A stretch of 64,000 bases of DNA. Origin: Nocardia niigatensis NBRC 100131 (GTDB taxonomy: Bacteria; Actinomycetota; Actinomycetes; Mycobacteriales; Mycobacteriaceae). Of the stretch, positions 15,734 to 25,277 are shown piece after piece (within the stretch, counting starts at the first letter, position 1; every line of letters begins with the position of its first letter). Made by a program: the position numbers and the translations under genes. The stretch is from NCBI RefSeq assembly GCF_000308655.1, contig NZ_BAGC01000114.1, positions 124,001 through 188,000 of the forward strand, given 5' to 3'. Under the pieces are notes generated by a model. The model saw nothing but the letters and a program-made list of their open reading frames with translations. It was not told the DNA's origin and ran no database searches.

Positions 15734-17137
15734 GTGATGCGGGCGGGCAACGAGGGCGGGACGGCACCGGACGCGGACCTGCCCTTGTCAACCGCTCAAT
15801 TGCGGTGGTGGGTCGCCCAGCAGCTGTATCCCGCGGTGCCGAATACGGTGGCCCTGTACCTGGAGCTGACCGGGGACCTGGAACGAGAGTTGCTGCAGGA
15901 GTGCGGCACTCGGGCCGCCCGGGAATTGGAGTCGCCGCTGCTGCGGTTCCGTCTGGTCGAGGGGTGTCCGCGGCAGTACTCGGATCCGGCGGCCTTCGGG
16001 CCCGCGCACTTCGTGGATCTGACCGATCGGGCAGATCCGCTGGGCAGTGCGGTGGCGGCGATGGATCGGGATCAGGGGTTGCCGCTGGACCTGTTGAGCG
16101 ATCCGCTCACCGTGGCCACCGTGTATCGGCTGGAACCACGACGCCATCTGCTGTATCTGCGCAGCCACCACATCGTGCTGGATGGGCTCGGGGCGGCGGC
16201 GTTGCTGCGGCGCACGACCGAGTTGTACAGCGCCACACTGGATTCGCGGTCGCGCGGCGGCTCCGAAGCATCGTTCCTGACCGTCGCCGAGCTGCTCGAC
16301 GACGAGCGTCGCTACCTGAACTCCTCCCGGGCTTCGTCGGATCGCGGGTACTGGGCCCGGCAGGTCGACGGCATGGGCGAGCCCGCCCGACTGGCGGGAC
16401 CTCCCGTCGCACCGGCCGCGCGACCGCACCGGACCGCTGCTGCGCTTCCCGATTCCACCGCCGACCGGCTGCGGACACTCAGGCAGGAGTCGGGAATCGC
16501 GTTCCCCGGGCTCACCATCGCGGCCTTCGCCTGCTATCTGGCCGGGATGACCGGATCCGACGAGATCGTGCTGTCGCTACCGGTCCCCGCACGCCCTACA
16601 GCCGCGCTACGCCGCTCGGCCGGGACCGTATCGAATGTGGTGCCGTTGCGGCTGACCGGGATGCGCGGCGCCACCGGCGCGAAGGTGATCGAGCAGGTGC
16701 GGGCGAAGGTCGTCGGCGCGCTGCGGCACCAGCGGTACCGCTACGAGGACATGCTGCGCGACAGTGGCGACAACCTGACGGTTCGTGGCAGTTTCGGGCC
16801 GGTGGTCAACATGCTGCGGTTCGTTGAGCAGCCGCGGGTAGGGCCGCTGACCGCGCAGGTGCGACTGCTGTCGCTGGGGCCGGTGGAGGATCTACTGGTC
16901 AACGGGTATCAGCTGGGGCCGGACGAGCGCACGATCACCATTGACATGCAGGCCAATCCGGGGTTGTACAGCCGGGAGACACTGGCCTGGCACCACAGCC
17001 GCTATCTGGAGTACCTCCACAGGTTTCTCGCCGACCTCGCCGGGCCGGTGCCCGAGATCGCGGGCGGGCACACCGGGCCGGCAGCCGGTGACACACAGGG
17101 ATGGCGATTGCCACCAATCCCGACTGTCGATAGCTGA
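15734..17137 (+). CDS. Free-standing condensation-domain acyltransferase
   Basis: This 467-residue protein is made of a single NRPS-type condensation domain: opening LPLSTAQLRWWVAQQL, catalytic HHxxxDG as SHHIVLDGLGAA near residue 142, a middle SLPVPARPT region with GTVSNVVPLRL, and a late RYEDMLRD. There are no adenylation or carrier domains. Such single domains act like PapA acyltransferases, joining acyl groups to alcohols or amines. AGGAGG precedes GTG 15734 and ATG 15737, so either may be used. A mycolyltransferase follows, hinting at cell-envelope lipid assembly. Confidence 0.85.
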   Translation: MMRAGNEGGTAPDADLPLSTAQLRWWVAQQLYPAVPNTVALYLELTGDLERELLQECGTRAARELESPLLRFRLVEGCPRQYSDPAAFGPAHFVDLTDRADPLGSAVAAMDRDQGLPLDLLSDPLTVATVYRLEPRRHLLYLRSHHIVLDGLGAAALLRRTTELYSATLDSRSRGGSEASFLTVAELLDDERRYLNSSRASSDRGYWARQVDGMGEPARLAGPPVAPAARPHRTAAALPDSTADRLRTLRQESGIAFPGLTIAAFACYLAGMTGSDEIVLSLPVPARPTAALRRSAGTVSNVVPLRLTGMRGATGAKVIEQVRAKVVGALRHQRYRYEDMLRDSGDNLTVRGSFGPVVNMLRFVEQPRVGPLTAQVRLLSLGPVEDLLVNGYQLGPDERTITIDMQANPGLYSRETLAWHHSRYLEYLHRFLADLAGPVPEIAGGHTGPAAGDTQGWRLPPIPTVDS

Positions 17138-17255
17138 ATGGATGCTGGTCGCCGAATCATGGGCAGACAGGATCACTTCAAGGTCGGCAAATTCTGCTGG
17201 TGGACACGCGCGGCGATACCGGGAAAAGGACCTCTACGGCGGAATACTCGCATTC

Positions 17256-18233
17256 ATGCATCGGCTGACGCGCTACCTCGTTGCTCTGATCGCCGCATTT
17301 GCCGCCCTTGTGCCGGTCACCGCCTCGGCCGACCTTGGTGATGGCGCCTCCATCGTCGATGTGCGCCCGCTGGGTGGGCGTCAGTACGAGGTGACCGTCT
17401 ACTCGGCGGCCATGAACCGGAACATCCCGGTCTGGGTGTCGCACCCGGACGGCCCGGCGCCCGCCCTGTACCTGCTCAACGCGTTCGACGGCGGCGAGAC
17501 CGGCGGCCCGTGGACCAGTCGCACCGACGTCGCCCAGTTCTTCGCCGACAAGCCGGTCAATGTCATCACCCCGGTCGGCGGCCGGGCCAGCTACTACACC
17601 GACTGGGTCGCCGACGATCCGGCGCTGGGCCGGAACAAATGGGCCACCTTCCTGACTCGCGAATTGCCGCCGCTGCTGGAATCGCGATTCCAGATGACGG
17701 GGCGCAATGCCGTCGCGGGCGCATCGATGTCGGCGACCTCCGCACTCGACCTCGCCCTCGAATCGCCCGGAATGTATCAGGCCGTCGGCTCCTACAGCGG
17801 CTGCCCGCGCACAGGGGATCCGATCGCGCGGACCACGCTGCGCGCCGAGCTCGGGCTGTTCGGCGCGAATGCCGCCAATATGTGGGGCGGCGACGACAAT
17901 CCGGCCTGGAGCGCGCACGACCCGATTCTCAATGCGGGCCGGCTGCGCGGGGTGGCGCTTTACTTTTCTGCGGGGAATGGCCTTCCGGGGGTTCATGATT
18001 CGCTCGCCGATCCCAGCATCGGCGGGAATATCGGTGTGCTGACCGACCGGTTGGCTGTGGGTGGAGCCATGGAGTCGGTGGTAAGGGACTGCGTGGATTT
18101 GATGGCGGGAGCGTTGGGTGCGCTGGGGATTCCGGCTCAGGTGGCGTATCGGAATGGGACGCACGCCTGGCCCTATTGGCAGGATGATGTGCATGATTCA
18201 TGGCCGCTGTTCGCGGCGGCGCTGGGAGTCTAG
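17256..18233 (+). CDS. Secreted mycolyltransferase (antigen 85 family)
   Basis: This 325-residue exported protein has a signal peptide of about 25 residues (LVALIAAFAALVPVTASA). The mature part has the esterase fold of antigen 85: PVWVSHPDG, GGRASYYTDWVADDPALG, the nucleophile elbow in AVAGASMSATSALDLAL (GASMS in place of the more usual GLSM), and the C-terminal catalytic His in NGTHAWPYWQDDVHDSWP. These enzymes transfer mycolic acids to trehalose and arabinogalactan outside the membrane. Its presence strongly implies a mycolate-containing envelope. Confidence 0.92.
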   Translation: MHRLTRYLVALIAAFAALVPVTASADLGDGASIVDVRPLGGRQYEVTVYSAAMNRNIPVWVSHPDGPAPALYLLNAFDGGETGGPWTSRTDVAQFFADKPVNVITPVGGRASYYTDWVADDPALGRNKWATFLTRELPPLLESRFQMTGRNAVAGASMSATSALDLALESPGMYQAVGSYSGCPRTGDPIARTTLRAELGLFGANAANMWGGDDNPAWSAHDPILNAGRLRGVALYFSAGNGLPGVHDSLADPSIGGNIGVLTDRLAVGGAMESVVRDCVDLMAGALGALGIPAQVAYRNGTHAWPYWQDDVHDSWPLFAAALGV

Positions 18234-18698
18234 GAAGAGCCGACGTTCAATTCGGTGAATTCCACGAGCTGCAGCGGCAACGCCGGAGAACTGACGGCCG
18301 CGGCAGAGGAGAACCGGCTTCGTCGCCGGCCCGCACGCCGCTATCGCGGTGCCGAGGCAACGGAAGATGAAAACTGGTGCGCGAGTACGCGTCGGCGGGG
18401 GTTCCGCACTGGGCGCTGACCGACGATCACGTCGTGGTTCGCCGCTAGACCTGGGCATGGGCGGATTTGCTGATGAACAGCGTGCTCGCCGAGTCGGCCC
18501 GGATCCGCGAGCGCGTCCGGCCACCGGTGCTCTGGTGGTCACGCCCCTGATGTCCGTCGAGCCTCACCGAGGATGGGGCCACCCGCGCGCGAGTGCTGGG
18601 CCCGGAACACCACGACACTGCTGCCCGACGTGCTCACCGCGCCGCTGCTCGTGCCCAGCCGGCGAAAGCAGGGACCGGGCCGGCGTGGTCGCCTCGCC
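18234..18698. other. Intergenic region with possible gene debris
   Basis: No convincing gene fills these 465 bp. One forward frame reads LVREYASAGVPHWALTDDHV, hits a stop, continues to a second stop, and further on gives RVLGPEHHDTLL, which looks like a piece of a TPR repeat. Reading breaks and lack of a start suggest a remnant, but the parent is not identifiable. Nothing else was recognised. Confidence 0.35.
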
Positions 18699-19205
18699 CT
18701 ACCGATGTGGCCAGGTAATTTCCAGCTCCTGGACGTCGAAGCCCTGGGGGAAGTGCGCGGTTCGAGGCTCGCCGGGCCGGCCGCCGTGTCGCTTGTAGAA
18801 GGCGATGGCGGGTGTGTTGGCCTCGAGGACTTCCAGGTAGACCTGGCGGTCCGGGTATTCGGCAGCGGCCCAATCGAATCCGTGCCGTAGGAGGAGGGTA
18901 CCGATTCCGCCCCGCTCGAGAGCGGGGCGGACATGCAGGTTGTCGATGAGGACGCGGCCGTCCGCGCTGGGGATCAGGTAGATGAAGCCGAGGATTTCCG
19001 CGTCGGATTCGGCGATGAACAGGTCGCCCGCGGATCGCTCGGCAGTCAGGCGACCATGCCAGAGCGCTTTGTGGTCATCCGCCAACGCACCGTTCAGGTA
19101 GCTCTCGGGCATGATGCTCGCGTAGGCGGTGCGCCAGCTGGCTGTGTGCAGCGTGGCGACCGCTTCCGCGTCGGACTCGGCACCTGGTCGGATCCGGATG
19201 TCCAT
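18699..19205 (-). CDS. GNAT family N-acetyltransferase
   Basis: This 168-residue protein has IRPGAESDAEAVATLH at the start and an acetyl-CoA binding segment LHVRPALERGGIGTLLLRHG (family Q/RxxGxG/A as RGGIGT). A C-terminal YLEVLEANTPAIAFYKRHGG follows. The closing FPQGFDVQELEITW is characteristic of the subfamily. ATG 19205 lies 5 nt after the meaB stop, so it is probably the last gene of the methylmalonyl-CoA mutase operon, though a functional link is unknown. Confidence 0.88.
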   Translation of the reverse strand: MDIRIRPGAESDAEAVATLHTASWRTAYASIMPESYLNGALADDHKALWHGRLTAERSAGDLFIAESDAEILGFIYLIPSADGRVLIDNLHVRPALERGGIGTLLLRHGFDWAAAEYPDRQVYLEVLEANTPAIAFYKRHGGRPGEPRTAHFPQGFDVQELEITWPHR

Positions 19206-19210
19206 GGCAC

Positions 19211-20320
19211 TCAGGCCCGTTCGTCGAAGGCCCGGAGGATTTCTTCGGCGGCGAGCGCGGGGGTCAGCGAGCCGTCTCGGACCTGCTTCTCCACCTGTGC
19301 CCGCATACCCTTCACGTTCGGATTCTCGGTGAGGCGGCGGAGTAGATTGTCGTGCACCATGGTCCAGGTCCAGTCGACCTGCTGACGCCGGCGCTTCTCG
19401 GCGAACTCGCCCGCCTCGGTCAGGACGCGGCGGTGGGTGAGGACCGTGTCCCAGAAACTGTCCAGTCCGATTCCGTTCAGGCCGGACATGGTGAGAACCG
19501 GTGGCCGCCACAGGGAATCACGCGGATGGATGAGCCGCATGGCTCCCTGCAGCTCCCGGGCAGCGGCCTTCGCCTCGAGCTCGTGCCGGCCGTCGGCCTT
19601 GTTCACAGCCACCAGATCGGCGAGTTCGAGGACGCCCTTCTTGATTCCCTGGAGCTGGTCGCCGGTGCGGGCCAGGGTGAGGAAGCAGAAGACGTCGACC
19701 ATATTGGCGACGGTGACCTCGGACTGACCGACGCCGACCGTCTCCACCAGGATGACGTCGTAGCCCGCGGCCTCGAGCAGCACGATGGTTTCGCGGGTCG
19801 CTTTCGCCACGCCGCCAAGGGTTCCCGCCGTGGGCGACGGGCGGATGAAGGCGTCCTTCTCCACCGACAACCGCGCCATGCGCGTCTTGTCACCGAGGAT
19901 CGAGCCGCCGGTCCGCGTCGAGGACGGGTCCACGGCCAGCACCGCCACCCGGTGGCCCTGGCCGATGAGGTACACGCCCAGCGCGTCGATGAACGTCGAC
20001 TTGCCGACACCCGGAACACCGGTGATGCCGACACGATTGGACACCACCTTGCCGGTTTCGGGAGTCAGCCGCAGCAGCAACTGCTGGGCCAGCTCCCGGT
20101 GGTCGGTGCGCGTGGATTCGACGAGGGTGATGGCTCGGGCCAGGCCGGCCCGCTCCCCTGCCCGCACCTGCGCGGCCAGCTGGTCGACGTCGATCACCCG
20201 GCGCGCCACCGGAGCGGCTCCGCCGGGCTGAGCGCCGGACCCGGACAGGCCGACGCCGGCAGTGGTGCCGAGCCGAGGGTGGATCGCACCACCCTCGGTC
20301 CCGCGTGCGGCATCGCTCAT
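19211..20320 (-). CDS. meaB: Methylmalonyl-CoA mutase-associated GTPase MeaB
   Basis: This 369-residue G3E-type GTPase has Walker [14 protein letters not shown] near residue 104, [18 protein letters not shown], the Walker B-like [13 protein letters not shown] and guanine specificity NKAD. MeaB loads adenosylcobalamin onto methylmalonyl-CoA mutase and protects it from inactivation. The ATG overlaps the mutB stop (ATGA). The N-terminal 40 residues are Gly/Ala-rich and likely disordered. The C-terminal helical dimerisation region is present. Confidence 0.96.
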   Translation of the reverse strand: MSDAARGTEGGAIHPRLGTTAGVGLSGSGAQPGGAAPVARRVIDVDQLAAQVRAGERAGLARAITLVESTRTDHRELAQQLLLRLTPETGKVVSNRVGITGVPGVGKSTFIDALGVYLIGQGHRVAVLAVDPSSTRTGGSILGDKTRMARLSVEKDAFIRPSPTAGTLGGVAKATRETIVLLEAAGYDVILVETVGVGQSEVTVANMVDVFCFLTLARTGDQLQGIKKGVLELADLVAVNKADGRHELEAKAAARELQGAMRLIHPRDSLWRPPVLTMSGLNGIGLDSFWDTVLTHRRVLTEAGEFAEKRRRQQVDWTWTMVHDNLLRRLTENPNVKGMRAQVEKQVRDGSLTPALAAEEILRAFDERA

Positions 20321-22575
20321 TCCGTTGCGCCGGTGCCGATCTCGTGGCCCAGCTGTGCGGCCAGCTTCTGGATCAGGTCGATGGCGGCGTCGGCGATGAT
20401 GGTGCCGGGACCGAAGATCCCGGCGGCACCCGCGGCGTACAGCTCGTCGTAGTCACCGGGCGGGATGACGCCGCCGACGGTGACCATGATGTCGGGACGC
20501 CCGACATCGGCCAGTGCCCGCCGCAGGGCGGGCACCAGCGTGAGGTGGCCTGCGGCCAGCGACGAGACGCCGACGACATGCACGTCGTTGTCGGCCGCCT
20601 GCTGCGCCACCTCTTCCGGGGTCTGGAACAGCGGGCCCACGTCGACGTCCATGCCGAGGTCGGCGAAGGCCGTGGCGATCACCTTCTGGCCGCGGTCGTG
20701 GCCGTCCTGTCCCATCTTTGCGATCAGGATGCGCGGGCGACGGCCCTCGGCCTCGGCGAACGCCTCGACCAGTTCGATGGCCTTGCTGATATTGGTCACC
20801 TTGCCAGCCTCCTCGCGGTAAACGCCGGAGAGCGTACGGATTTCGGCCTGGTGGCGGCCGTACACCTTTTCCAGGGCGTCGGAGATCTCACCGACGGTGG
20901 CCTTGGCGCGGGCCGCGTCGATGGCCAGCGCCATCAGGTTGTTGTCCATGCCACCCTCGGAAGAGGCAGCGGCACGGGTCAATTCGGCCAGTGCGCGCTC
21001 GACCTCGGCCGAATCGCGTTCGGCCCGCAGCTTTTCCAGCTTGGCGTTCTGCTCGGCGCGCACGCGCGAGTTCTCGACCTTGAGGACCTCGATCGGGGTG
21101 TCTTCCTCGACCAGGTACTTGTTGACGCCGATCACCGGCTGCTGGCCGGTGTCGATGCGCGCCTGGGTGCGAGCCGCGGCCTCTTCGATGCGCAGCTTCG
21201 GGATGCCCTCCGAAATCGCCTGCGCCATACCGCCGTGCGCCTCGATCTCGGCGATGTGAGCGCGGGCGCGCTCGGCCAGCTGGTGGGTCAGCCACTCCAC
21301 GTAGTACGAGCCGCCCCACGGGTCGGCCGGACGGGTGGTGTTGGACTCCTGCTGAATCAGCAGCTGGGTGTTGCGGGCGATGCGGGCGGAGAAGTCCGTC
21401 GGCAGCGCGAGCGCCTCGTCGAGTGCGTTGGTGTGCAGCGACTGGGTGTGCCCCTGGGTGGCGGCCATGGCCTCGACACAGGTGCGCGCGACATTGTTGA
21501 ACACGTCCTGCGCGGTCAGCGACCAACCCGAGGTCTGCGAGTGGGTACGCAGCGCGAGGGACTTGGAGTTCTTCGGCTCGAACTTGGCGACCAACTCGTT
21601 CCAGAGCAGCCGTCCCGCACGGAGTTTCGCGACCTCCATGAAGAAGTTCATGCCGATGGCCCAGAAGAACGACAGCCGCGGCGCGAACTTGTCGACCTCC
21701 ATGCCCGCGTCCAGACCGGCCTTGATGTACTCCACGCCGTCGGCGAGGGTGTAGGCCAGCTCCAGGTCGGCGGTCGCGCCCGCCTCCTGGATGTGGTAGC
21801 CGGAGATGGAGATCGAGTTGAACTTCGGCATCTTCGCGGAGGTATAGGCGAAGATGTCGGAGATGATCCGCATCGAGGGCTTGGGCGGGTAGATGTAGGT
21901 GTTGCGGACCATGAACTCCTTCAGAATGTCGTTCTGAATGGTTCCGGCCAGCTGCTCGGGCTTGACGCCCTGCTCCTCGGCGGCGACGACGTAGAGCGCC
22001 AGGATCGGCAGCACCGCGCCGTTCATGGTCATTGACACCGAAACCTGGTCCAGCGGAATCTGATCGAACAGTTCCCGCATGTCGAGGATGGAGTCGATGG
22101 CGACACCGGCCATGCCGACGTCACCGGTGACGCGCGGGTGGTCCGAGTCGTAGCCGCGGTGGGTCGCCAGGTCGAAGGCGACCGACAGGCCCTTCTGACC
22201 GGCCTGCAGGTTGCGGCGGTAGAAGGCGTTGGAGTCGGCGGCGGTGGAGAAGCCCGCGTACTGGCGAATCGTCCACGGCTGATTCACGTACATGGTCGGG
22301 TACGGGCCACGCACGAACGGCGCCACACCCGGCACGCTGTCGAGCGGGTAGCCCTCGGCCACGATCGCGTCCCGGTCGGCCTTGGTGAACACCGGTGGCA
22401 CGTCGATGCCTTCGGGGGTCGACCAGGTGAGCTGTTCGGGCGCATAGTGATTGGCGGTCGCGGCCTCCTTGACGAAGGCGTCGACCTGCTCCCTGCTGAC
22501 CTCGGCGGGGGCGGTGTCGCCCTCGGTCAGCGGTACTTCGGCGAAGTTGCCGATCCGGTGCTTGATATAGCTCAT
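20317..22575 (-). CDS. mutB: Methylmalonyl-CoA mutase large (catalytic) subunit
   Basis: This 752-residue protein has the TIM-barrel substrate domain ([47 protein letters not shown]) and a C-terminal cobalamin domain with the base-off motif [12 protein letters not shown] near residue 626. It interconverts methylmalonyl-CoA and succinyl-CoA, feeding propionate from odd-chain, branched or sterol side-chain catabolism into the TCA cycle. ATG 22575 starts 2 nt after the mutA stop. The frame runs much further upstream, but that stretch is antisense to or out of frame with mutA. Confidence 0.98.
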   Translation of the reverse strand: MSYIKHRIGNFAEVPLTEGDTAPAEVSREQVDAFVKEAATANHYAPEQLTWSTPEGIDVPPVFTKADRDAIVAEGYPLDSVPGVAPFVRGPYPTMYVNQPWTIRQYAGFSTAADSNAFYRRNLQAGQKGLSVAFDLATHRGYDSDHPRVTGDVGMAGVAIDSILDMRELFDQIPLDQVSVSMTMNGAVLPILALYVVAAEEQGVKPEQLAGTIQNDILKEFMVRNTYIYPPKPSMRIISDIFAYTSAKMPKFNSISISGYHIQEAGATADLELAYTLADGVEYIKAGLDAGMEVDKFAPRLSFFWAIGMNFFMEVAKLRAGRLLWNELVAKFEPKNSKSLALRTHSQTSGWSLTAQDVFNNVARTCVEAMAATQGHTQSLHTNALDEALALPTDFSARIARNTQLLIQQESNTTRPADPWGGSYYVEWLTHQLAERARAHIAEIEAHGGMAQAISEGIPKLRIEEAAARTQARIDTGQQPVIGVNKYLVEEDTPIEVLKVENSRVRAEQNAKLEKLRAERDSAEVERALAELTRAAASSEGGMDNNLMALAIDAARAKATVGEISDALEKVYGRHQAEIRTLSGVYREEAGKVTNISKAIELVEAFAEAEGRRPRILIAKMGQDGHDRGQKVIATAFADLGMDVDVGPLFQTPEEVAQQAADNDVHVVGVSSLAAGHLTLVPALRRALADVGRPDIMVTVGGVIPPGDYDELYAAGAAGIFGPGTIIADAAIDLIQKLAAQLGHEIGTGATE

Positions 22576-22577
22576 CT

Positions 22578-24395
22578 CTATGCTCCCAGCTTCTCCAGCA
22601 GGCCGGACAGAGCCGCCACCGCGTCCATGCGCGCGGTCACGAAACCGTCGGGGCGCTGCGCACCGGTCAGGTCGGCGACCGCCTTCTCGGGTCCGGCCAG
22701 CAGCACGGTGGTCACCCCGGCCGCCCGCAATTCGTCCACCGCCGCGGCGGCATCGGTGCCGTAGCGGGTGTCGGAGCCACACAGCACGGCGATCGACGGA
22801 CCGGTTTCGGTGACCGCCTCGATGCCGCCGGAGGCCAGCAGGTTGGTGGTGAAGGTGACACGAACATTGTTCTCCGACACCGGGCCCAGCGGAACCAGAC
22901 GCACCTGCGGGCGCGCGCCGTTGGCGGCCAGGTACGCGTCGGAGCGGTTGCGCAGCGCTTCGAAGGCGGCGCCGTAGCGGGCGGTGCCGTTCTGGGCGCG
23001 GGCGGCCTCCGACAGCGGCTTCTCGCTCAGGTTCGGGAACTCGTTGACGCCGGTGACGGCCGTCTTGCGGTGCGCCACATCGGAATCGCGCTTGGCCTTG
23101 GTCTCGCCGATGCGCTCGGCGAGCAGGCCCGCCTGCAGTGCAGCGAGGTAGCCGCCGGCCGCCTCGATCTCCTGCATGAACTCCCACGCCTTGGCGGCGA
23201 GCTCGTCGGTGAGCGACTCCACATACCAGGAGCCGGCGCCCGGGTCCTGCACGTGACCGAGGCGGGATTCCTCGAGCAGCAGCAGCTGGGTGTTGCGGGC
23301 CATGCGCTCCGAGAACGCCTTGGAGACCTCGAGTTCCCCGGCGGGCAGGGCGTCGTCGAAGGGCAGCACGGTGACGATGTCCGCGCCGCCGACACCCGCG
23401 CCGAAAGCGGCGAGGGTGGTGCGCAGCATGTTCACCCACGGGTCGCGCTGGCTCATCATCGCCGCGGAGGTGATCGCCTGCTGCGGCGCGTTGCCGAAGG
23501 CCGGGGCGCCGCACACGTGCGCCACGCGCGCCCAGAGGCGCCGGGCGGCACGGAATTTGGCGACGGTCTCGAACTGGTCGTCGGTGGCGGCGAAGCGGAA
23601 CTCCAGCTGCTCCAGCGCATCCGCGATATCGGCGCCCGCGTCGGTGAGCGCGCGCAGGTACTCCAGCCCCGCGGCCACGGCCGCACCCAGCTCCTGGGCG
23701 TCGGAGGCGCCGGCATTGTGGAAGGCCACGCCACACACGGTGATCGCGCGGATCGTCTCGGTCCGGGCCACCGCCTGCTGGGCCAGCGCGACCGCGCCGT
23801 CCAGGTCGATGGCCGAGGAGCCGGCGAACAGGCTCGTCAGCGGGGTCGCGCCCAGCGAGACGCGAATGTCCTTGCGGTTCGGGACCTGATAGCCGTCGAG
23901 CACCGAGAACAGCGCGGAGGCAGCCTCATTGGCGGCCGGGCCGGCGTCCAGGGTCAGCGGCGCCAGCTCGAACAGGAAACCCCGCAGCGCGGTGGCGAGT
24001 CCGTCGACCGGGACCCCGCGTTCGGCGACACCCAGCCACACGGCGCTCACGCCGTTGTCGAGCGCGAAGAGGATGTCCTCGTTGACGGCCTTGGCGTCGG
24101 CGCCGCCGAAACGCTGGCTGACGAACCAGCCACGGTGCACGTCGCGGGTGGCGTCGCCACCGCGCACGTAGGGGAACTGCCCGGGCAGCGGCTGCTCGGG
24201 CAGTTCGTCGCGGCGCGTGTAGAGCGGGTTGACGGTCAGTCCGTCGTAAGTCGTGACCGCGAGCAGCTTCTCCGGCTCATCCGGCAGTTCGCTCGCATCC
24301 ACCCTGCGGGCCTTGGCCAGCACCCCGGCGACACCCTTGCGCCAGGCGGCAAACTCGGGCACCGAATCGGTGTCCGAGTCGGAAGCAATCGGCAT
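22578..24395 (-). CDS. mutA: Methylmalonyl-CoA mutase small subunit
   Basis: This 605-residue protein is homologous to MutB across the barrel (for example [21 protein letters not shown] and [15 protein letters not shown]) and has a degenerate C-terminal flavodoxin-like region. It lacks the DxHxxG cobalamin motif, as expected for the non-catalytic subunit. ATG 24395 follows GAAGGAA at a good distance, and an upstream TTG/GTG extension is rejected. It is the first gene of the mutA-mutB-meaB operon; the heterodimer is the active form in actinobacteria. Confidence 0.96.
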   Translation of the reverse strand: MPIASDSDTDSVPEFAAWRKGVAGVLAKARRVDASELPDEPEKLLAVTTYDGLTVNPLYTRRDELPEQPLPGQFPYVRGGDATRDVHRGWFVSQRFGGADAKAVNEDILFALDNGVSAVWLGVAERGVPVDGLATALRGFLFELAPLTLDAGPAANEAASALFSVLDGYQVPNRKDIRVSLGATPLTSLFAGSSAIDLDGAVALAQQAVARTETIRAITVCGVAFHNAGASDAQELGAAVAAGLEYLRALTDAGADIADALEQLEFRFAATDDQFETVAKFRAARRLWARVAHVCGAPAFGNAPQQAITSAAMMSQRDPWVNMLRTTLAAFGAGVGGADIVTVLPFDDALPAGELEVSKAFSERMARNTQLLLLEESRLGHVQDPGAGSWYVESLTDELAAKAWEFMQEIEAAGGYLAALQAGLLAERIGETKAKRDSDVAHRKTAVTGVNEFPNLSEKPLSEAARAQNGTARYGAAFEALRNRSDAYLAANGARPQVRLVPLGPVSENNVRVTFTTNLLASGGIEAVTETGPSIAVLCGSDTRYGTDAAAAVDELRAAGVTTVLLAGPEKAVADLTGAQRPDGFVTARMDAVAALSGLLEKLGA

Positions 24396-24563
24396 AGCTG
24401 CTGTTCCTTCTTCCACTCCCTGACCGGATGGCCGTTGCACCGGCATTCAGCCAGCTCAACGGCCACTTTGGTTAACGAGCATTCATCGTCTTTCCCCTGA
24501 TGCTAGCGGCAGCCTCGAGATAACGGTCTCCGGAGTCTCACTACCAGCGGGTAACCTGGCGCG

Positions 24564-25277
24564 GTGCCAACAACCGTGCGCGTGCCGCTCGAGCGAGTGT
24601 CCGGGCTGCTCAGCCGCCTCCGTCAACCTCGAAATCTCGCCTTGCTGATCGGCTGCGGGCTACTTTTCGCACTCGCCGCCTTCGCACCGCATCCGGCACC
24701 CCAGCAGATCCGGCACTGGGCCGACTCGGTCGGGCCGCTGCTGCCGCTGGTGTTCTTCGCGGTGCACACGCTGGTCTGTGTCGCGCCGTTCCCGCGCACC
24801 ATTTTCACCCTCAGTGCGGGCATGCTGTTCGGCTCGGCCGAGGGACTGACGCTGGCCCTCGCCGCCACCACGCTCAGCGCGGTGCTGGCGCTGTGGCTCG
24901 TGCGCGCTCTCGATCACGAGCGGGTGCGGGCGCGGCTCACCCATCCGACGGTGCAGGCCGTCGATACCAGGCTGGCGCGGCGGGGGTGGCTGGCGATCGG
25001 GTCGCTGCGGTTGATCGCGTTCGCGCCGTTCTCGATCGTGAACTATTGCGCGGCACTGTCTTCGGTCCGATTCACTCCCTACCTGGTGGCGACGTTCGTC
25101 GGCATCATTCCGGGGACCGTCGGCACGGTGCTGCTCGGCGATGCCCTCACCAATCGCACCTCCCCCGCCCAATTGATCGTCACCGCGGCCTGTTTGGCGG
25201 TCGGCGTGATCGGGCTGGTGGTGGACGCGAGGATGGCCGTCGCACGACCGGAGGCTCAGCCCGAGCCGGTCGCCTGA
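24564..25277 (+). CDS. TVP38/TMEM64 (VTT domain) membrane protein
   Basis: This 237-residue integral membrane protein carries the VTT/DedA-like core: FPRTIFTLSAGMLFGSAEGLTLAL, a re-entrant segment, then RLIAFAPFSIVNYCAALS and VGIIPGTVGTVLLGD. VTT proteins are linked to lipid scrambling or transport across the membrane, but the substrate here is unknown. The start is GTG with TAACCT 6 nt upstream (leaderless). The 3' end overlaps the convergent TPR gene by 22 nt. Confidence 0.88.
   Translation: MPTTVRVPLERVSGLLSRLRQPRNLALLIGCGLLFALAAFAPHPAPQQIRHWADSVGPLLPLVFFAVHTLVCVAPFPRTIFTLSAGMLFGSAEGLTLALAATTLSAVLALWLVRALDHERVRARLTHPTVQAVDTRLARRGWLAIGSLRLIAFAPFSIVNYCAALSSVRFTPYLVATFVGIIPGTVGTVLLGDALTNRTSPAQLIVTAACLAVGVIGLVVDARMAVARPEAQPEPVA

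Noticed and set aside
20305-22035. A 576-codon plus-strand open frame
   Set aside because: It is the complement of mutB, which is unmistakable; it has no plausible start signal.
22576-23736. Upstream extension of the mutB frame
   Set aside because: It runs inside mutA in another frame. ATG 22575, directly after the mutA stop, starts the known N-terminus of MutB.
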